Part shown: one piece after another, positions 11,101-23,242 of the stretch
Layout: every line of letters begins with the position of its first letter
Numbering within the stretch: position 1 is the first letter of the stretch
Assembly (NCBI RefSeq): GCF_964275005.1
Contig: NC_092685.1
Span: forward strand, 15,784,579-15,848,578
From: Diadema setosum
Lineage: Eukaryota > Echinodermata > Echinoidea > Diadematoida > Diadematidae
Length of the DNA stretch: 64,000 nt
Direction of reading: 5' to 3'
Notes under the pieces: generated by a model
What the model saw: the letters and a program-made list of their open reading frames with translations, nothing else
Told to the model about the DNA's origin: nothing
The model's database searches: none
Translations under genes and position numbers: made by a program

Positions 11101-14100
11101 AGAGAAATTGCTAAGACAAAATAAACTGCTAGTATCTTTGGAATCATACAATTCTAGAAGGCAATTTTGTTATCATTTGAAAGAGGAAATGTTGCTGTAA
11201 AACTTTCTCACAGAGTCAAGGGAGCGTTCCATTGAAGAAAAAACAAGACTGACTCTTTTTGTCCATACTACACAAAAATTTCTAATAATTTTTTTGATGT
11301 ATCAAATATTTCTGCAATATTTCAGATTCAGATAGATATTGTGGCAAACTGACTGCATGACACAAAAGAGCAAACATTTCTTGATATATGTTGTGTAGAA
11401 CTCAATTCAAAACAGTCAATAGTTTCAGAGATATGGCGGTTTTAAATTTCATTGTCAGTCCAGTTTCGAAACGTTCTGGCGTTAGGTAAACACCTCTGGC
11501 ACGTTAGGGGTTTTGGGCCTGGCACATTAAGAGTTAATGCTCTACCGGGAAAACCGTTCCTTACTGGTAAAATATTGTCTTACCGATCTGCTTTCATTCA
11601 AGCATTACCGTTTGAAAACTGTTGCAAAGCTGACATGACTACCGGGAAAATACTCACGTAAAGAGAGGGCTTATCGTTGGCACAACTTTTACCGTACCGT
11701 ACCGTTGTTACCGTACCTTTACCGATAGCGCACGAGTATTGCAGAGCGCGCGCGCCCGCAAATCTGTACTTCTACCAAAGATAGTAGATAACAAGATACG
11801 AAGGCGCGTGATAAAAATGGACACATTATGGCTACCCTACATGACGATACAAAAGAGAGCTAAGTACAAACTCAGTACACCTAGGAACATCATTCATTTC
11901 CAAAGGTAGTGGAATCTTTATTATCTTAAAAAGATTTAAAAATCATAGTCGTAGCTTTTTTTCGATTAAGGGGATTATTTTGAAGAACGAGATTTTAGAG
12001 TAATAAGGATTATTTCGTGGAGGTAAAAATTTGGCAACAACATGATTTCACAATCAAAATGCTTGATAAGCAACAACATCTTCAAAGACAGTGCGTCTCA
12101 GGCAAAAGACACACATCACCTGAGACGCGCTGTCCCTGAAGCCGCTTCTGCTGTTTATCAAGCGTCAAGGCAGCGTGTCTCAGGTGATGTGCGTAATCTC
12201 CATGGACACAGTGATGTATGTATTTCATCAAAAATGAAATTTAATTTTGCAGAAGCTGATTTCTCATAGGCTCTCATGCCATTTTGAGAATTTGGTCTAC
12301 TTCCAAGCATGGATCAGTTGAAGTTTAGTGAAGTTAGCTTTCTAGTATGCCATTTTATCCCAGTAAATCACAAGTGATAACAGCTTTGTTTCCTCCAGCC
12401 TACATATAGACATGTTTGTATATTGCGATAGGTTTATCAAAAGTTGCTTTATTATTTACTGCCACAGGACTGCATTGCCAAGTACAAGGAGACACGGAAT
12501 GGACTGATTGGGGCAGACTACTCAACAAAGTTTGCAGCTTGGTAAGCTGTTCATCATGTCATTTGTGTCGTTGACCTGATTCACAATGAAACTGAAACAC
12601 TGTTTTTTAAGGTCAGTAACCTTGTTCAGAGACATTATTGTGGGTTAAATGGAAAACATTTTTTATGGTTTTGTCATGCAACTACAAGTGCATGGTACAG
12701 GTCAACTGGTATTTACCACAGATTAGCAAGGTCGTAGTCACGAGAGCAATAGAAATCAAGACAATATTTGACAATTTGCCATTATTGTAGAAGATTAATG
12801 GCACATTTCAACTCTGAAAATTGCATGGAAATATGTGACCGTGCACCTCAAAATGAACATACAGTCGCACACACTGATTTTACGTGAGGACTGAAAATAA
12901 GTGAAATGGGTCAACCTAGCCGAACTTGACTTTTTCATATTTTCTGAAAGAGCGGGTCTTCTTTTACATTATGCTAAAATTTGGTATCATAAAACGGGCA
13001 GGAAAGTGTGTTTTTTAGCCGTTTATCTCGAACATTTTTGGTAGAATAGTGTGATTAGGTGTGTCTTTAGAATCCCTTTTTCATTTCTGAAAAACCTTGT
13101 CCACACTCTTCACTTTCAACTCTAATAACTTTTGAAAGGATAGTGCTACTGCATTGAAAGTTGGCATTAATTATGGACAGAATGTGTTAATGAGGCATGC
13201 TTAATTTCAGTTTAATCTGATTATCCCTTCATTGTTGTTACTCTGGTGATTTACTTCCTGTTTTTTGTCCCATTCATCGCACAGCCAGCACGGTTTGGTA
13301 AAGATTAAGCGCTTGAATAGACACTGTACTTCAGAGCCTCTTTTCTCAGTTCACACTTTTCCTGAGTTTGTGCTTTCTTTCCAATATTTAGATAGGTTAG
13401 GAGAGTCCATTTGATTTGAGTTATACATCATTTTAAAGCTTAAAGTCTGCTCTTTCAGATTATGGTCTTAACTAAAAATTCATGTCTGGCGACTTTTTGT
13501 TTGTTTTGAGGTACAGGGTCACATATGTCCTAACCTTGCAAAGCAACTCCTCTCAGATGTACGGAATCAAACTAAATTCTAAGATGCCTTTTTGATACAC
13601 AATTAACAACACTCAGTTACATCTTTGTATGTGTGACATATGAAATCTAAACTCTGCAGTAAATTAGAATAAACATTTTATTCTCTTTACAGTAATTGAT
13701 TCAGCCATCTTTTACAAGAAATTTAGATTTTGGTGCCCATCTTGCTTCATTAGGTTGGCCCATGGATGCTTGTCACCCCGGCAGATTTATAAAGAGGTGA
13801 AGAAGTATGAGAAGGAGAGAACAGCAAACCAGTCAACCTACTGGTGAGTGGAACATCAGATTCAGTCTCTTTCCTTTCCACTATTGTCTTTCCTATTCAG
13901 TCGAGTACACCCTTTAACTGTGTTCATGTAGTTTTGATAGGGTTTCTCTGTCTTTTTTCTATGTGTATTCGATGTAACACTGATTCTTTTTCTTTGGACA
14001 GGGTCATCTTTGAATTGATCTGGAGAGACTATTTCAAATTTGTGGCTTTGAAGTTTGGAGACCGCCTCTTTTACCTCAGTGGTAAGATTCGAGCTCATTA

Positions 14101-17100
14101 GACTGTTCACTGTTACGTTTGTCATTTCTTACATTGTCCATTGTGAGATTTTAGTGATGTACAATATGTTCAATATTTATCCACTAGAGAAGGAATTTTA
14201 TGAGGAGATCACTCTGTTCATTTTATTTCTGAGCCTTTCGTGTGTAGCTGTTTGAAGAGTTGAAGCCAATATCAATATGTAAAATATAACTGTTTTTGCT
14301 CCCTGGTAATGTAGCCTCATGGTACACTGTAACTTTTTACTCTCCTATTGTATATTTTTTTCTTTTTGACAGCTGTATGCAAAGATATTACCATATTATG
14401 TTTGATGAGGAGTCAGGGAATCAATTTGGGAGTCATGGTTATCTTTCAGCATTTTGAACTAAGTCACTTTTATGCAAAATACCAGATAATTGACATAACA
14501 GTTCATTATTGTAAAAGAGGATTTGTCCCTTCTCTCGCACACTGTACTCAATATGTTAGCAGAGTACATTGTATTACGTAAAGTTTTATCCCCGCAAATC
14601 CTGCAAGAACCTGCACGTTGCAAAACCTTAAATCTTCATATTCAGCTTTGTGTAAATGATTCGGCCTATATTTATGCTCAGTGTGCATGGTCATATAATG
14701 TCTTAAGGTATGAATTTAAGTAACATTGATTGATGAGTTTGTCTGCATCTTGCCATATGCAGGACTCCTCGGCACCCAGAAACAGTGGAACAAGAACCAG
14801 CGCTGGTTTGAGGCATGGTGCCAGGGTCGTACAGGGGTACCCTTCGTGGACGCCAACATGCGAGAGCTGGCTGCTACAGGCTTCATGTCCAATAGAGGGC
14901 GCCAGAACGTGGCCAGTTTTCTCACTAAAGACCTCGGCCTGGACTGGCGGCTGGGAGCAGAGTGGTTTGAATATCTCTTGGTAAGTCATGCCACCTTACC
15001 ATTCTTTTTTCTTCTTCTTTTAAACTCCTAATGCCAAGTGAAATGTCAATCTGTTTTATTCTTACAGCCTAAAAGTAGAATGTCTCGATAGCATTGTGTT
15101 GCTAGCTGCTGTTGTGAATGTTCATACAGAGGGACAAAGAGTTACTGGTAATAATGTCCACTTGTGAATACCCAGTATGTACATTTGCCTGACTCACTGT
15201 GTACTATGAAGTAGGTTTTTAACCCGTTGAGGACGAGTCCCGAGTATACTCGGGCAGGTGTCTATGGGAAATGCGTGTTGTAGCAAAATCAAACCGTCCT
15301 CAACGGGTTAAGTACTAGTACTTGCATGAATCACTTGTCTACAGTGATTAAAATTAGTTTGTTTCTTAGTTTGTTTGTTCCTTTAATAAATGCACTTCTT
15401 CTTTTGATGTGCTTTAGTGTATTATTTCCTGAGTCAAAGACCTCACCATTGGTATGAAAGATTCTCCTTTTTTAAAAAACATGTTTCATGTTTCTGTAAC
15501 TGCTTGTTTTACTATCAGTGAATTTGAATTTTATATATGACAGTAAAGTGAAGGTGTCGGCTTCTCTCTGTGTCATTAAGGTTGATCATGATGTCACCAG
15601 CAACTATGGCAACTGGCTGTACAGTGCTGGTGTAGGCAATGATCCACGACAGGACCGGAAGTTCAACATGATCAAGCAGGGCCTGGACTACGATCCTGAA
15701 GTGAGTATACTGAGGGCTTGATCTCAAGCTGGGGATGAAGCCCTTGCTTGAAATCAGAATAGAACTGAGCTAGCAAGTTTGATCAGTAACAAGATATTCT
15801 TTTTGTTTATATAGTAACATTTTTTATAGGCATTACCAGATAATGCTTATTTGGTCATGTATGATGCTTCCTGCCGTTGATTGCAATAAGAAACATGTTC
15901 ATGTTTATTAGTGAACTAGTTAAACTCTTGTATTTTGTAGTGAGGATTTCTCTTTTCCTTCAGAGACTCCAGTGAGCGTGCAAGTCGTTAACAAAGGTGC
16001 AATGATAATTTGATCATTTCTCTTCTGTCAGTTTCAACTTAATTTTTTCTTACAAATGGAGTTTGTACTGCTATGAATCATTTCCCAATAGCATTTATAT
16101 CAGTCATGTAAGCTAAGGGATGTTTTCATGCAGCTTCAAGAAGTACATGAGATGTAAAATTTGCCTGATTGCAGGGTGACTACATCCGCCAGTGGGTGCC
16201 GGAGCTGAGTCGACTCAAGGGCAGCGGGATACACATGCCATGGACCCTGAGCGGTGCCCAACTCTCTCAGGCTGGGGTATCCATTGGGGAGACGTACCCC
16301 GCCCCAATTGTGAAGGCACCAGAGTGGGGAAGGCACACAAGCCGAATGGTGAGAACACTCCCTTTCTTTTCAGATTCCAAAGAAGTGGTCCTTGCCAGAA
16401 AACAATAGTGAGACGAGGATCTCTGATAGAAAACGACTGACTCTAGTTGAGACAATGACTTTCATAGTAAGCAGAATCAAGTTTATAAACAGGCAGTTAC
16501 CATGGCAATATTGTTGATTTAATGCACTACAAAAAGTGTTACCTGAATGGATACACCAATCAGAAATTTGATTTAGGATGGTAATACATGTGACTGTGAT
16601 TTTACTGTGGAAAAGAAACAATTTCCGCAACATTAGCACTGATGTATACTGTACTCGTTGCTGGGATGATAAGACCTTGTATCTCAAATTTTGGTGAAAA
16701 AGACTACATGTATTTTGCATTAATGGTCAGATAACCAGTTAAGTGATGTCCTGTCCAAATCCTAGGTGTCTTACCCCAAAAATGAAGCCACAATGGCATG
16801 TCTAAGGAAAGGCTATCCCATTTGATATAGAGCTTTGGCTGCCATGTTTTTTGGCTCTCCTGAACATTTGACATTTTGTAGATACAAGGTCTTGTCACCC
16901 CAGCGACAAATATACACTTGTCACAACCTGACCGTTGTGAGTTCTTGCTCATAAAATCCAGACCACGAAGCCTTGTGATTATTTTGTGATGGGTAAATGT
17001 GTGGTTTGAATGTAAAATGTGATCACCCTGTGACTAGAATATATTTGCTGATTGTGATTTGAAGAAAAAAAAATCAAGGCACTGTTTCTTTCTTGTTTGT

Positions 17101-17264
17101 TCACACCTTAGGGAAGCTCAGGAGGAAGCAGGGGTGGAGGAGGAGGTGGAGGAGGGAGGAACCATTCTGGGAAAGGTCAAAGGAAGAACCATGGGTCAAG
17201 GGGTCAGCAGAGGGGGATTGACTTTTACTTCTCTAACCCAAGCAAGAAGAGTGAATATTACTGA
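5189..17264 (+). CDS. cry-dash: Cryptochrome-DASH, complete gene of 13 exons, 537 aa
   Basis: Blue-light flavoprotein of the photolyase/cryptochrome family; family members bind FAD and a folate antenna and repair cyclobutane dimers, mainly in single-stranded DNA. Exons: 5189-5254, 5834-6006, 6479-6578, 7085-7212, 7850-7998, 8160-8248, 12468-12541, 13754-13843, 14002-14081, 14763-14980, 15581-15700, 16175-16348, 17112-17264. All introns are GT-AG and phases join without a break. The N-terminal alpha/beta antenna domain begins [13 protein letters not shown] (residues 10-22). The FAD domain shows FPFAGGEST (215-223), YSTKFAAW (253-260), ELIWRDYF (294-301), [10 protein letters not shown] (355-364) and NYGNW (397-401). 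W325, W378 and W401 have the 53/23 spacing of the E. coli photolyase electron-transfer triad; N397 is the flavin N5 partner position. The tail (488-537) is Gly/Arg-rich and ends near RGIDFYF, a DASH hallmark. The chosen ATG has G at -3 and +4; Met5 is a weaker alternative. Length fits the family. Confidence 0.96.
8715..9256. repeat. 195-bp direct duplication in cry-dash intron 6
   Basis: 8715-8909 and 9062-9256 are nearly identical, with about five differences by eye, and are offset by 347 bp. Both begin CCATTTGAAGTGATTTAAG and end GAAATAATCAC. The low divergence suggests a fairly recent duplication. Confidence 0.9.
9251..9296. repeat. Near-perfect hairpin, 22-bp stem with 2-nt spacer
   Basis: AATCACTTTCAAAGCAATG and its reverse complement meet around the dinucleotide CA. 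The left arm overlaps the end of the 195-bp duplicate, so the hairpin sits exactly at a duplication boundary. Confidence 0.9.
9697..9797. repeat. 32-bp minisatellite, three copies
   Basis: The unit starts CAGTGTATTTACATAATATG and ends CACAGCCCTGTA. Copies begin at 9697, 9729 and 9761; the third is incomplete. Confidence 0.9.
9838..10024. repeat. GGGCCC-rich low-complexity island
   Basis: About 190 bp made mostly of CCTGGGCC, GGGCCCC and CCTTGGGCC words, in sharp contrast to the AT-rich intron around it. It opens a 99-codon frame on the minus strand (9705-10004) that is Pro/Gly/Ala-rich and has no gene character. Confidence 0.85.
10113..10255. repeat. AT-rich minisatellite
   Basis: Built from ATGAATATATAAATAT and ATGATTAT words repeated irregularly. 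Confidence 0.85.
10377..11537. mobile_element. TTAA-flanked (piggyBac-like) non-autonomous transposon
   Basis: A 1.16-kb unit with TTAA at both ends. The left end is TTAACTCTTAACGTGCCA and the right end, reversed, TTAACTCTTAATGTGCCA. Subterminal repeats follow: the GTGCCATGGTCGCCG hairpin motif occurs twice on the left, and CTGGCACGTTAGGG precedes the right end. TTAA duplication with CYCTTA ends is typical of piggyBac-type elements. Open frames of 133 codons (10799-11200, +) and 200 codons (10313-10915, -) show no transposase motif that I recognise. It lies in cry-dash intron 6. Confidence 0.8.
12061..12191. repeat. Competing inverted repeats in cry-dash intron 6
   Basis: GCTTGATAA at 12061 pairs with TTATCAAGC ending at 12163, enclosing a second stem between 12088-12103 and 12119-12134. 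The segment 12112-12132 is also the reverse complement of 12171-12191. One central block can therefore pair either left or right. Confidence 0.8.
12834..13523. mobile_element. 690-bp MITE, copy 1 (cry-dash intron 6-7 side)
   Basis: Inverted ends TGTGACCGTGCACCTCA and, reversed, TGTGACCCTGTACCTCA, with TA on each side. A second copy lies in the opposite orientation at 27391-28088. Shared internal blocks include the AAAATTCATGTCTGGCGAC region, TAAGCGCTTGAATAGAC and GGTGTGTCTTTAGA. This copy lies in the intron between exons 7 and 8. No reading frame. Confidence 0.85.
15219..15311. mobile_element. 93-bp TTAA MITE, copy 1
   Basis: TTAACCCGTTGAGGACG at the left is mirrored by CGTCCTCAACGGGTTAA at the right. 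Inside, CCCGAGTATACTCGGG is itself a palindrome. It is flanked by TTAA as in piggyBac-type insertions. A sister copy is at 52680-52771. Lies in the cry-dash intron between exons 10 and 11. Confidence 0.9.
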
Positions 17265-19012
17265 ACAGTAGCTGATAGCAATCTCTTTGCATCAGGGATC
17301 TCAGTGACTCATCAACAGACAGTGTGAGTGGGCTTCTGCAGTCAAGCAAGTGGAAAAAAAAAACCCAAACATACATAGAATGGACTTCACTCATCATGTG
17401 CTGTTTGTCTCATACTCCTGTAACCAAGTAGATACTTGGTAGTAGACTTGACGCTTTGAGGAGACAAAGATGTTGACCCGTGAATGATGATATCAAGTCT
17501 GGCAGAATGCCAGACATATGCCATGTAACCCAGGAGTGAGTGGAATTGTCTGATCGCAGATACAGCGAACAAATGCCTCAACGTATTGCAATGTTGGCTC
17601 TGAAGGACTGGCATTAATGTCCACACTTTAATCTGCATCACTGCTCATCTCTTTTTTTCATGTGTTTTTTTTTTTTTTATCTTATGGTTTGTTTGTTATT
17701 TTAGTATGGTGTGCTATGTTATTTGTGGTGTGAATTATTGTGTAAACTCAAGTTTTCTGAAATGACTAAAGCAAATTTGAAAATGAGTCAAAGAGAGGAA
17801 TCACCATTCCTTTCCTCATTTGTGTGTGTGGGGTGTGTGTGCATGTGTGGGTGGTTTCTTTTTTTTTTTTTTTTTTTTTTTTTTGGGGGGGGGGGGGGGT
17901 TTGGCTTAATGGATATCGGGATGTTGTAGTATAAAGCATGGTCACACCCATTGATGAATGGATGTGAAAGCCAGTGGTTGTCTATACTTGGGTACCACTA
18001 TGAACAATTTATGAATGGCATGCCAGTCAGTTATAATCAGGGTCAAGCTTGTTTATGAGTTTTTGTTGGTGAGATAATGTTCTCTTCCATATTGCTCTCA
18101 GGGTGTGTACAGTTTGTTTAATGCTCTTTAAAATTTTAAAGTTGCTCAAGGAACAATATTTCATAGCATTACTACATGTAATAAGGAAGCACATAATCAT
18201 GTTCACCATTAGATTTGTGCAGGCTGAAGCATGAAGATGCTGGTACTGAATACTGTTTGTGAAAATAACTGCATTTTGCATAGATGTAGTGATATGGCTA
18301 TCATTGATATGTAGCCTATACTTGTTTTGTGTACTTGACAGTTGATAGTGTTAACCTTTATATTTTTCCTAGCATTGAAGCTGATAAAAGCACAAAGACT
18401 GAGCATTGAAAGAAGTGGTTTTGGCCATTAGAATGATAGAAATGTAGACAGCAGTATGAAGGATATTTTAAGTTATGAAATCAAAGTTCATCATACCGTG
18501 ACAAGTTTTAGTGGGAAAGGGCAATGGATGGATTCAAGTTAGGAGAAGTACATTGTATCATGGCAAGGGATATCTCTTAATTTTCAACATTTGTTCTCAC
18601 TTGCTGAAAATGAAAATTTGGGTCTTCACGTTGGTATGTATATGTACTTACATTGGAGTTTGCTTATTGTTGTTTGGGTCATTGTGACCAATTACTGTGA
18701 AATACCAGTGTCAAAGTCATATTCATACACTTAAGGCTCAACAAGATACATGATATTGATATTTCCACTGCCTTCTGCTTATTTTTGCTATTTAAGTATG
18801 TAAGCTTAAAGTATTGTACTTGCCCAAGAGAGAAGATTGTCTTTTGTCAGAGACATTCAACCTTCCAAAGTGTTATATTTATGGTTTCCAAGGTTTGCCA
18901 GAGGGCACTACTGCCTTTGAGATAAGCGTGTACTGTAGTACAATGTACAGCATATATTAGTTGGGAACTCTGTACAGACATCATAATCGACCACACTCTC
19001 CTCACGTGTGAT
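17265..19012. other. cry-dash 3' flank, probable 3' UTR
   Basis: No second gene seen. Holds a T run followed by a G run at 17860-17900. The nearest convincing AATAAA signals on the plus strand are at about 19897 and 19909, so the 3' UTR could be long; this is inference. Confidence 0.4.
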
Positions 19013-19410
19013 AACTAGAAAAGCACTCCGAGAGCACAGACCTCTGCCAAGCTAGCAACTAACTAGTATTTCCACCCTGGTGCATGCAATCTAATTACCG
19101 AAACAGAAGCCTTTTGTTACATTTATTGCACGGCCCCTTGCCCAAGCAGAGCATGCGCTTTAGTGCACGTATGTAAACCTCCAGTACACACAGTTTGAAC
19201 CCAAGTTCGCTGACCTTACATGCCAAAAGATGAAAAATCCTTCAAAAATCCATGAAAATTCCCGGATCACTACCAAAATTGAATGAGATGTTCCTTGTGT
19301 CAATATTGACTTTCCATTCAAGTTTAATTTTTACACAACTTTTTGAGTTATTTTGCAAACAGACAAACCAACGCCAATGATCACTTAACCTTCTCCCTTG
19401 GCGGAGGTAA
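19013..19410. repeat. CCGCC-ended repeat family, copy 1
   Basis: Starts AACTAGAAAAGCACTCCGAG, then AGACCTCTGCCAAG, and ends CTTGGCGGAGGT, so the ends are inverted. A second copy at 62443-62960 shares AGAAGCCTTTT, AAAAATCCTTCA, CCCGGATCACTACCAAAAT-type blocks and TTTTTGAGTTATTTTGC before a CAGACAAAC tract. Type of element unknown. Confidence 0.75.
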
Positions 19411-21005
19411 TTATGAACAATTGCTGAGGAAAATGGCATTGATTAGTCATGCCTAAAATATACTTATGCTAAGGTATAGACAACCTTGTTAAAGTTTCTC
19501 AAACATGCAGACATCAACACAAACACAGGAGCTGCTCAGAAGGCTAACAAATTGTCTCAGTTCCAGTGCGACATATGACCTTCCCATGATTGACTGTATC
19601 CTGCATGTCTTCCAGTGCTTCCCACACCCTTCTAACTCTTGTATTGTTAGAGATTGGGATGTGTAATTTTGTTTTTGTTCATGGTCACTCTTTGATGTAA
19701 GAATATTATCATAGAGATGAAGGAGACTATAGTATGAAGCCCTAAACAACTCAATTCATGCTAGTCTCTGGTATTGAGCATGTTGATACATAGACTATTG
19801 AAGTTATAGTTGTGAGCAGGTCACAAATATTGTGTGGATCTGGCAATACAAACATGAAGTACATCAATGTGGTGATACTTGATAAGTTATTTGTAAAATA
19901 AACTGTTGAAAATAAAAAGATACACTGCTTAAAACGTGCGTACTTACTAGATCTGTAGAATTTCACCAGGCAATCATCAATTTCACCACGCAACCATCAC
20001 CAAGACAGCAGAGACACAGCCTTACAATGAAGTACAGTCATGTTCATTATATTTTTCAGTATTTACAGAAGATTTGTTATAAGCACAGTAATTCATATTT
20101 GACATGGATTCAGAAAGAGGCTACATTGCTCTTTTCTCCCCTTTATCAATGGTACAATCACAAACAATGATGAAATGTGTATGATGAAAAAGACCCATAT
20201 ATACCCATATGTGGGCTTCCGGATGATATGGACAAGATGCTTTCACAGAGAGTCTGGGTCATTTATTTATTTTTTTTCCAATATGCACACAGTCATCAAG
20301 TTCAATGCAGCCCAGACTGCTCTACAAGATGATTTATGTGTACTGTGCGGGCCAGTTGCTTTGGTTCAAGCTGATCTATCTTGGCATAATAAGCAGGTCC
20401 ACTGATCTAATACGTTGGGCTTTTGCTGCTATTTGGGGGAAATGGTGTTTGTGATTTGTTTGATAATACATGTACACTGTACATTTTAGGGCTGAAACAC
20501 TGCAAGCTACTCAATACATGTACACATGTCTGAGTAAGGTGTCATTTCTTTACAAACTATTTTGCCACAGGAACACAACAGAATCTTCATTTGATATTCA
20601 AATATCTGTACAAGATGGAATATTGCACCATAAATATCACTGCACATGTATGAGTTATAGGTATCTTTATCAACCAATAGCAGTATGTGCTTCACTGAAA
20701 CCTGGACACTGTCCAAATCATCAACTGTTGCTGTCCCCAACAGCTTTGGAATGCTAAGCATTTTTGTAAAGAATGCTAAGTACTCTATAGTGAGCTGAGT
20801 TTCAATGAACACATCACATTTACAAGACAAGCTAATGAATATACCAGGAGTGATGGGACCTTCGGCATACATTGTACTTTTCCAACAGACCACTCTAAGA
20901 CACTTCTAAAACATAAGTGCTAGTGACAGCTAATGCAAGACTGGTTATGCTGGCATTGTTGACACCACTGGTTTCTAGGGTCTTGACAGTGTGCAATTCA
21001 CATCA
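19411..21005. other. Intergenic, no gene seen
   Basis: AT-rich DNA between the two convergent genes. Contains the AATAAA sites mentioned for cry-dash. Open frames are short and not recognisable. Confidence 0.45.
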
Positions 21006-21183
21006 GGGGGGCGTTTCATCAACGAGTTCGTCGGAGGTTTTCACCGACGAATTTGCTATCAGCCAATCAGACGCAAGGATTTACACTGACAACTGTTAAA
21101 AGCTAATGAAATCCTTGGTCTGATTGGCTGATAGCAAATTTGTCGGTGAAATCTCCGACGAACTCGTTGATGAAACGCCCCCC
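21006..21183. mobile_element. 178-bp palindromic MITE
   Basis: The left arm starts GGGGGGCGTTTCATCAACG and continues GAGTTCGTCGGAG; the right arm is its reverse complement. Inner blocks GCTATCAGCCAATCAGAC and GTCTGATTGGCTGATAGC also pair, leaving only a short loop. Confidence 0.85.
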
Positions 21184-21287
21184 AGATGTTAGCTTTTGCT
21201 AATGCAATTGATGTAAATATATGCCAGTTATCTATCTGTTACAGAAATCACACTTACATTGTAATCCCCACACAATTTAACCCTTCT

Positions 21288-22062
21288 TTAACCCTATTCT
21301 AACTGGGGGGGGGGTCAAATTGACCCCCCTCCTCGACGTTTCGCGGCACGATTTCGCAACGCGCAAAGATTTTGCCGCGTCGTTTCACGACTTTTTTCAT
21401 TGAAGTCTCCCGCATATTTTGAGACCAAATTTGCGACGTCCGGGTACACCGTTTTGAAGTTACGTAATGTTTTGCATATGCATGTCAACCAAAAAACAGC
21501 TCAAATTCATGATATCGTGTGCAAATCCAATGCAAATTGTGTTTTTTGGTTAAATTGATATAAATTAGATTATTTTAACTTTTAACCATTGAAATTAATC
21601 AATTCTAGTGTAGATAAGCCTGAAAAAGTGCCTGCAACAAATTTTGGCAAAAAAACAATAGAAAACAAAAGGTCGAAAAAACAATAAAATACATAGAAAT
21701 TAACAAAACGATAAAAAACAAAAGAAATTGATTTCGATTGTGCCAATTTTTTTCAAGAAAATTGTTTGATGTGTCTTGAGGAATTCTGACACAAAAATTT
21801 AGCAATCCTCCAGTCTTTTTAATGGAGTTATAGGTGAAAATATGATTTCATGCACAAATTTGCATAATTAATTTATTAAAAATAGAAAGGCAATATTTTT
21901 CTATTGTATGACCATGTTATCTTGTAGTTTACATCCAGCTCTATCTTCAGGCAAAATTTCGCGGCGATTGCACGATCGGCGGCCGAGATCTGAAGGGGGG
22001 GTCAAATTGACCCCCCCTCAGTAAAAACTTGGTCTCAAATAGCCCAGTTAGAATAGGGTTAA
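21288..22062. mobile_element. TTAA-flanked non-autonomous transposon, 775 bp
   Basis: Ends TTAACCCTATTCTAACTGGG and its reverse complement, both carrying TTAA. Subterminal GGGGGTCAAATTGACCCCCC palindromes follow at both sides. No transposase frame. piggyBac-like by its TTAA duplication. Confidence 0.85.
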
Positions 22063-22804
22063 TCCTTTGTTAAGAAGGTAGAAGTAGGATGTGAAGAACA
22101 ATAAATTGAAACAGTGGTACAGAATACTGAGATCTCATACCCTAACATAAACACAACACAAAATGTAATAATACAAATTAACATAAGCAGGGGTGTATTA
22201 AGTGTCCTTGCTGACCAAAAAAAAAAAAATCTGAAACTTATGAAAAAAAAAAAAAAATTTGAAGTGCATGAAACTGAACATTTCAATGCATTTAAATTGC
22301 CAAAATATTTGAAATTAATTTTGGGCAAACCAGAAAAATCTGAAGTCAGATTAAACTCTGAACTCCATGCCCTGCATAAGCTCAGAAAATGGGCAGGCAA
22401 GAAGACAAACTCCACACAGCACACAGGCCGAAGACACAGAGTTGAGGACTCACACGGTTTTTGAAAGAGTTGTTCCCTCATTTGCTGAAGAGATTTTTTA
22501 GATAACACACCAAGCTAGAGAACATTGGTAGTTAGACAGGAAGTGAATCATAACAAGCATCAGCTGCTGGGAACCACTAAATCCCTGAAAATGTAAAAAT
22601 TGATGAATGTACAATAATCTTATGCAGTGAAACCTCATTATTAAGAGGTCAGATATAACAAAACAGTCTTGTGACAAAGTGATTTTGCTGGTCCCAAGTC
22701 TTTATATTCCCATGCTTTTTTACTGTGATATTGTAAGAAACGTGATTGACAAGGTAATTACCATGGTCTGTAGGGCTTCATTACAATGAGGTTCCTACAT
22801 TGTA
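22063..22804. other. Intergenic, no gene seen
   Basis: Contains two A runs (22217, 22243) and AT-rich sequence. No coding or RNA feature recognised. Confidence 0.4.
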
Positions 22805-23242
22805 TGTACTGCACACGCTGTCATTTTCACGTACAGATATTTTCGCAAATGAGGAGGTCATAGATATTTTTGCGAGATGTTGACGCGAATTGACACTGAT
22901 GCCAGCGTAAATTCACTACTGTACGAGCTGAAATCTTCGCGTTCAGATATTTTCGCGAATTGCTACTTGGAGGACATTTTCGCGTGTTGTTTATTTCGCG
23001 GTTACAAGGGTCTAACTGAACTTAGTAAATCGCGCGTTGTTATTTTCGCATGTTGTTATTTTCGCGGTTCGAAGGCGATTCGCGAAATTCGCGAAAATAA
23101 AACCACCGCGAAAATTTCAGCTCGTACAGTATTACCCTAGTGCTTGCAGACATTTTCGTGTGTTGCTAAATTCGCGATCCAGCTGTGATTCGTGAAATTC
23201 ACGAAAATTAAACCCTCGCAAAAATAACAGCTTATACAGTGT
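22805..23242. mobile_element. TTCGCG-rich MITE split by a second copy of its family
   Basis: The outer copy begins about 22805 (ACGCTGTCATTTTCACG) and resumes at about 23138 (TTGCAGACATTTTCGTG), ending near CTTATACAGTGTT. The inner copy, 22917-23131, has clean inverted ends TACTGTACGAGCTGAAAT. Both are rich in ATTTTCGCG words. Confidence 0.7.
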
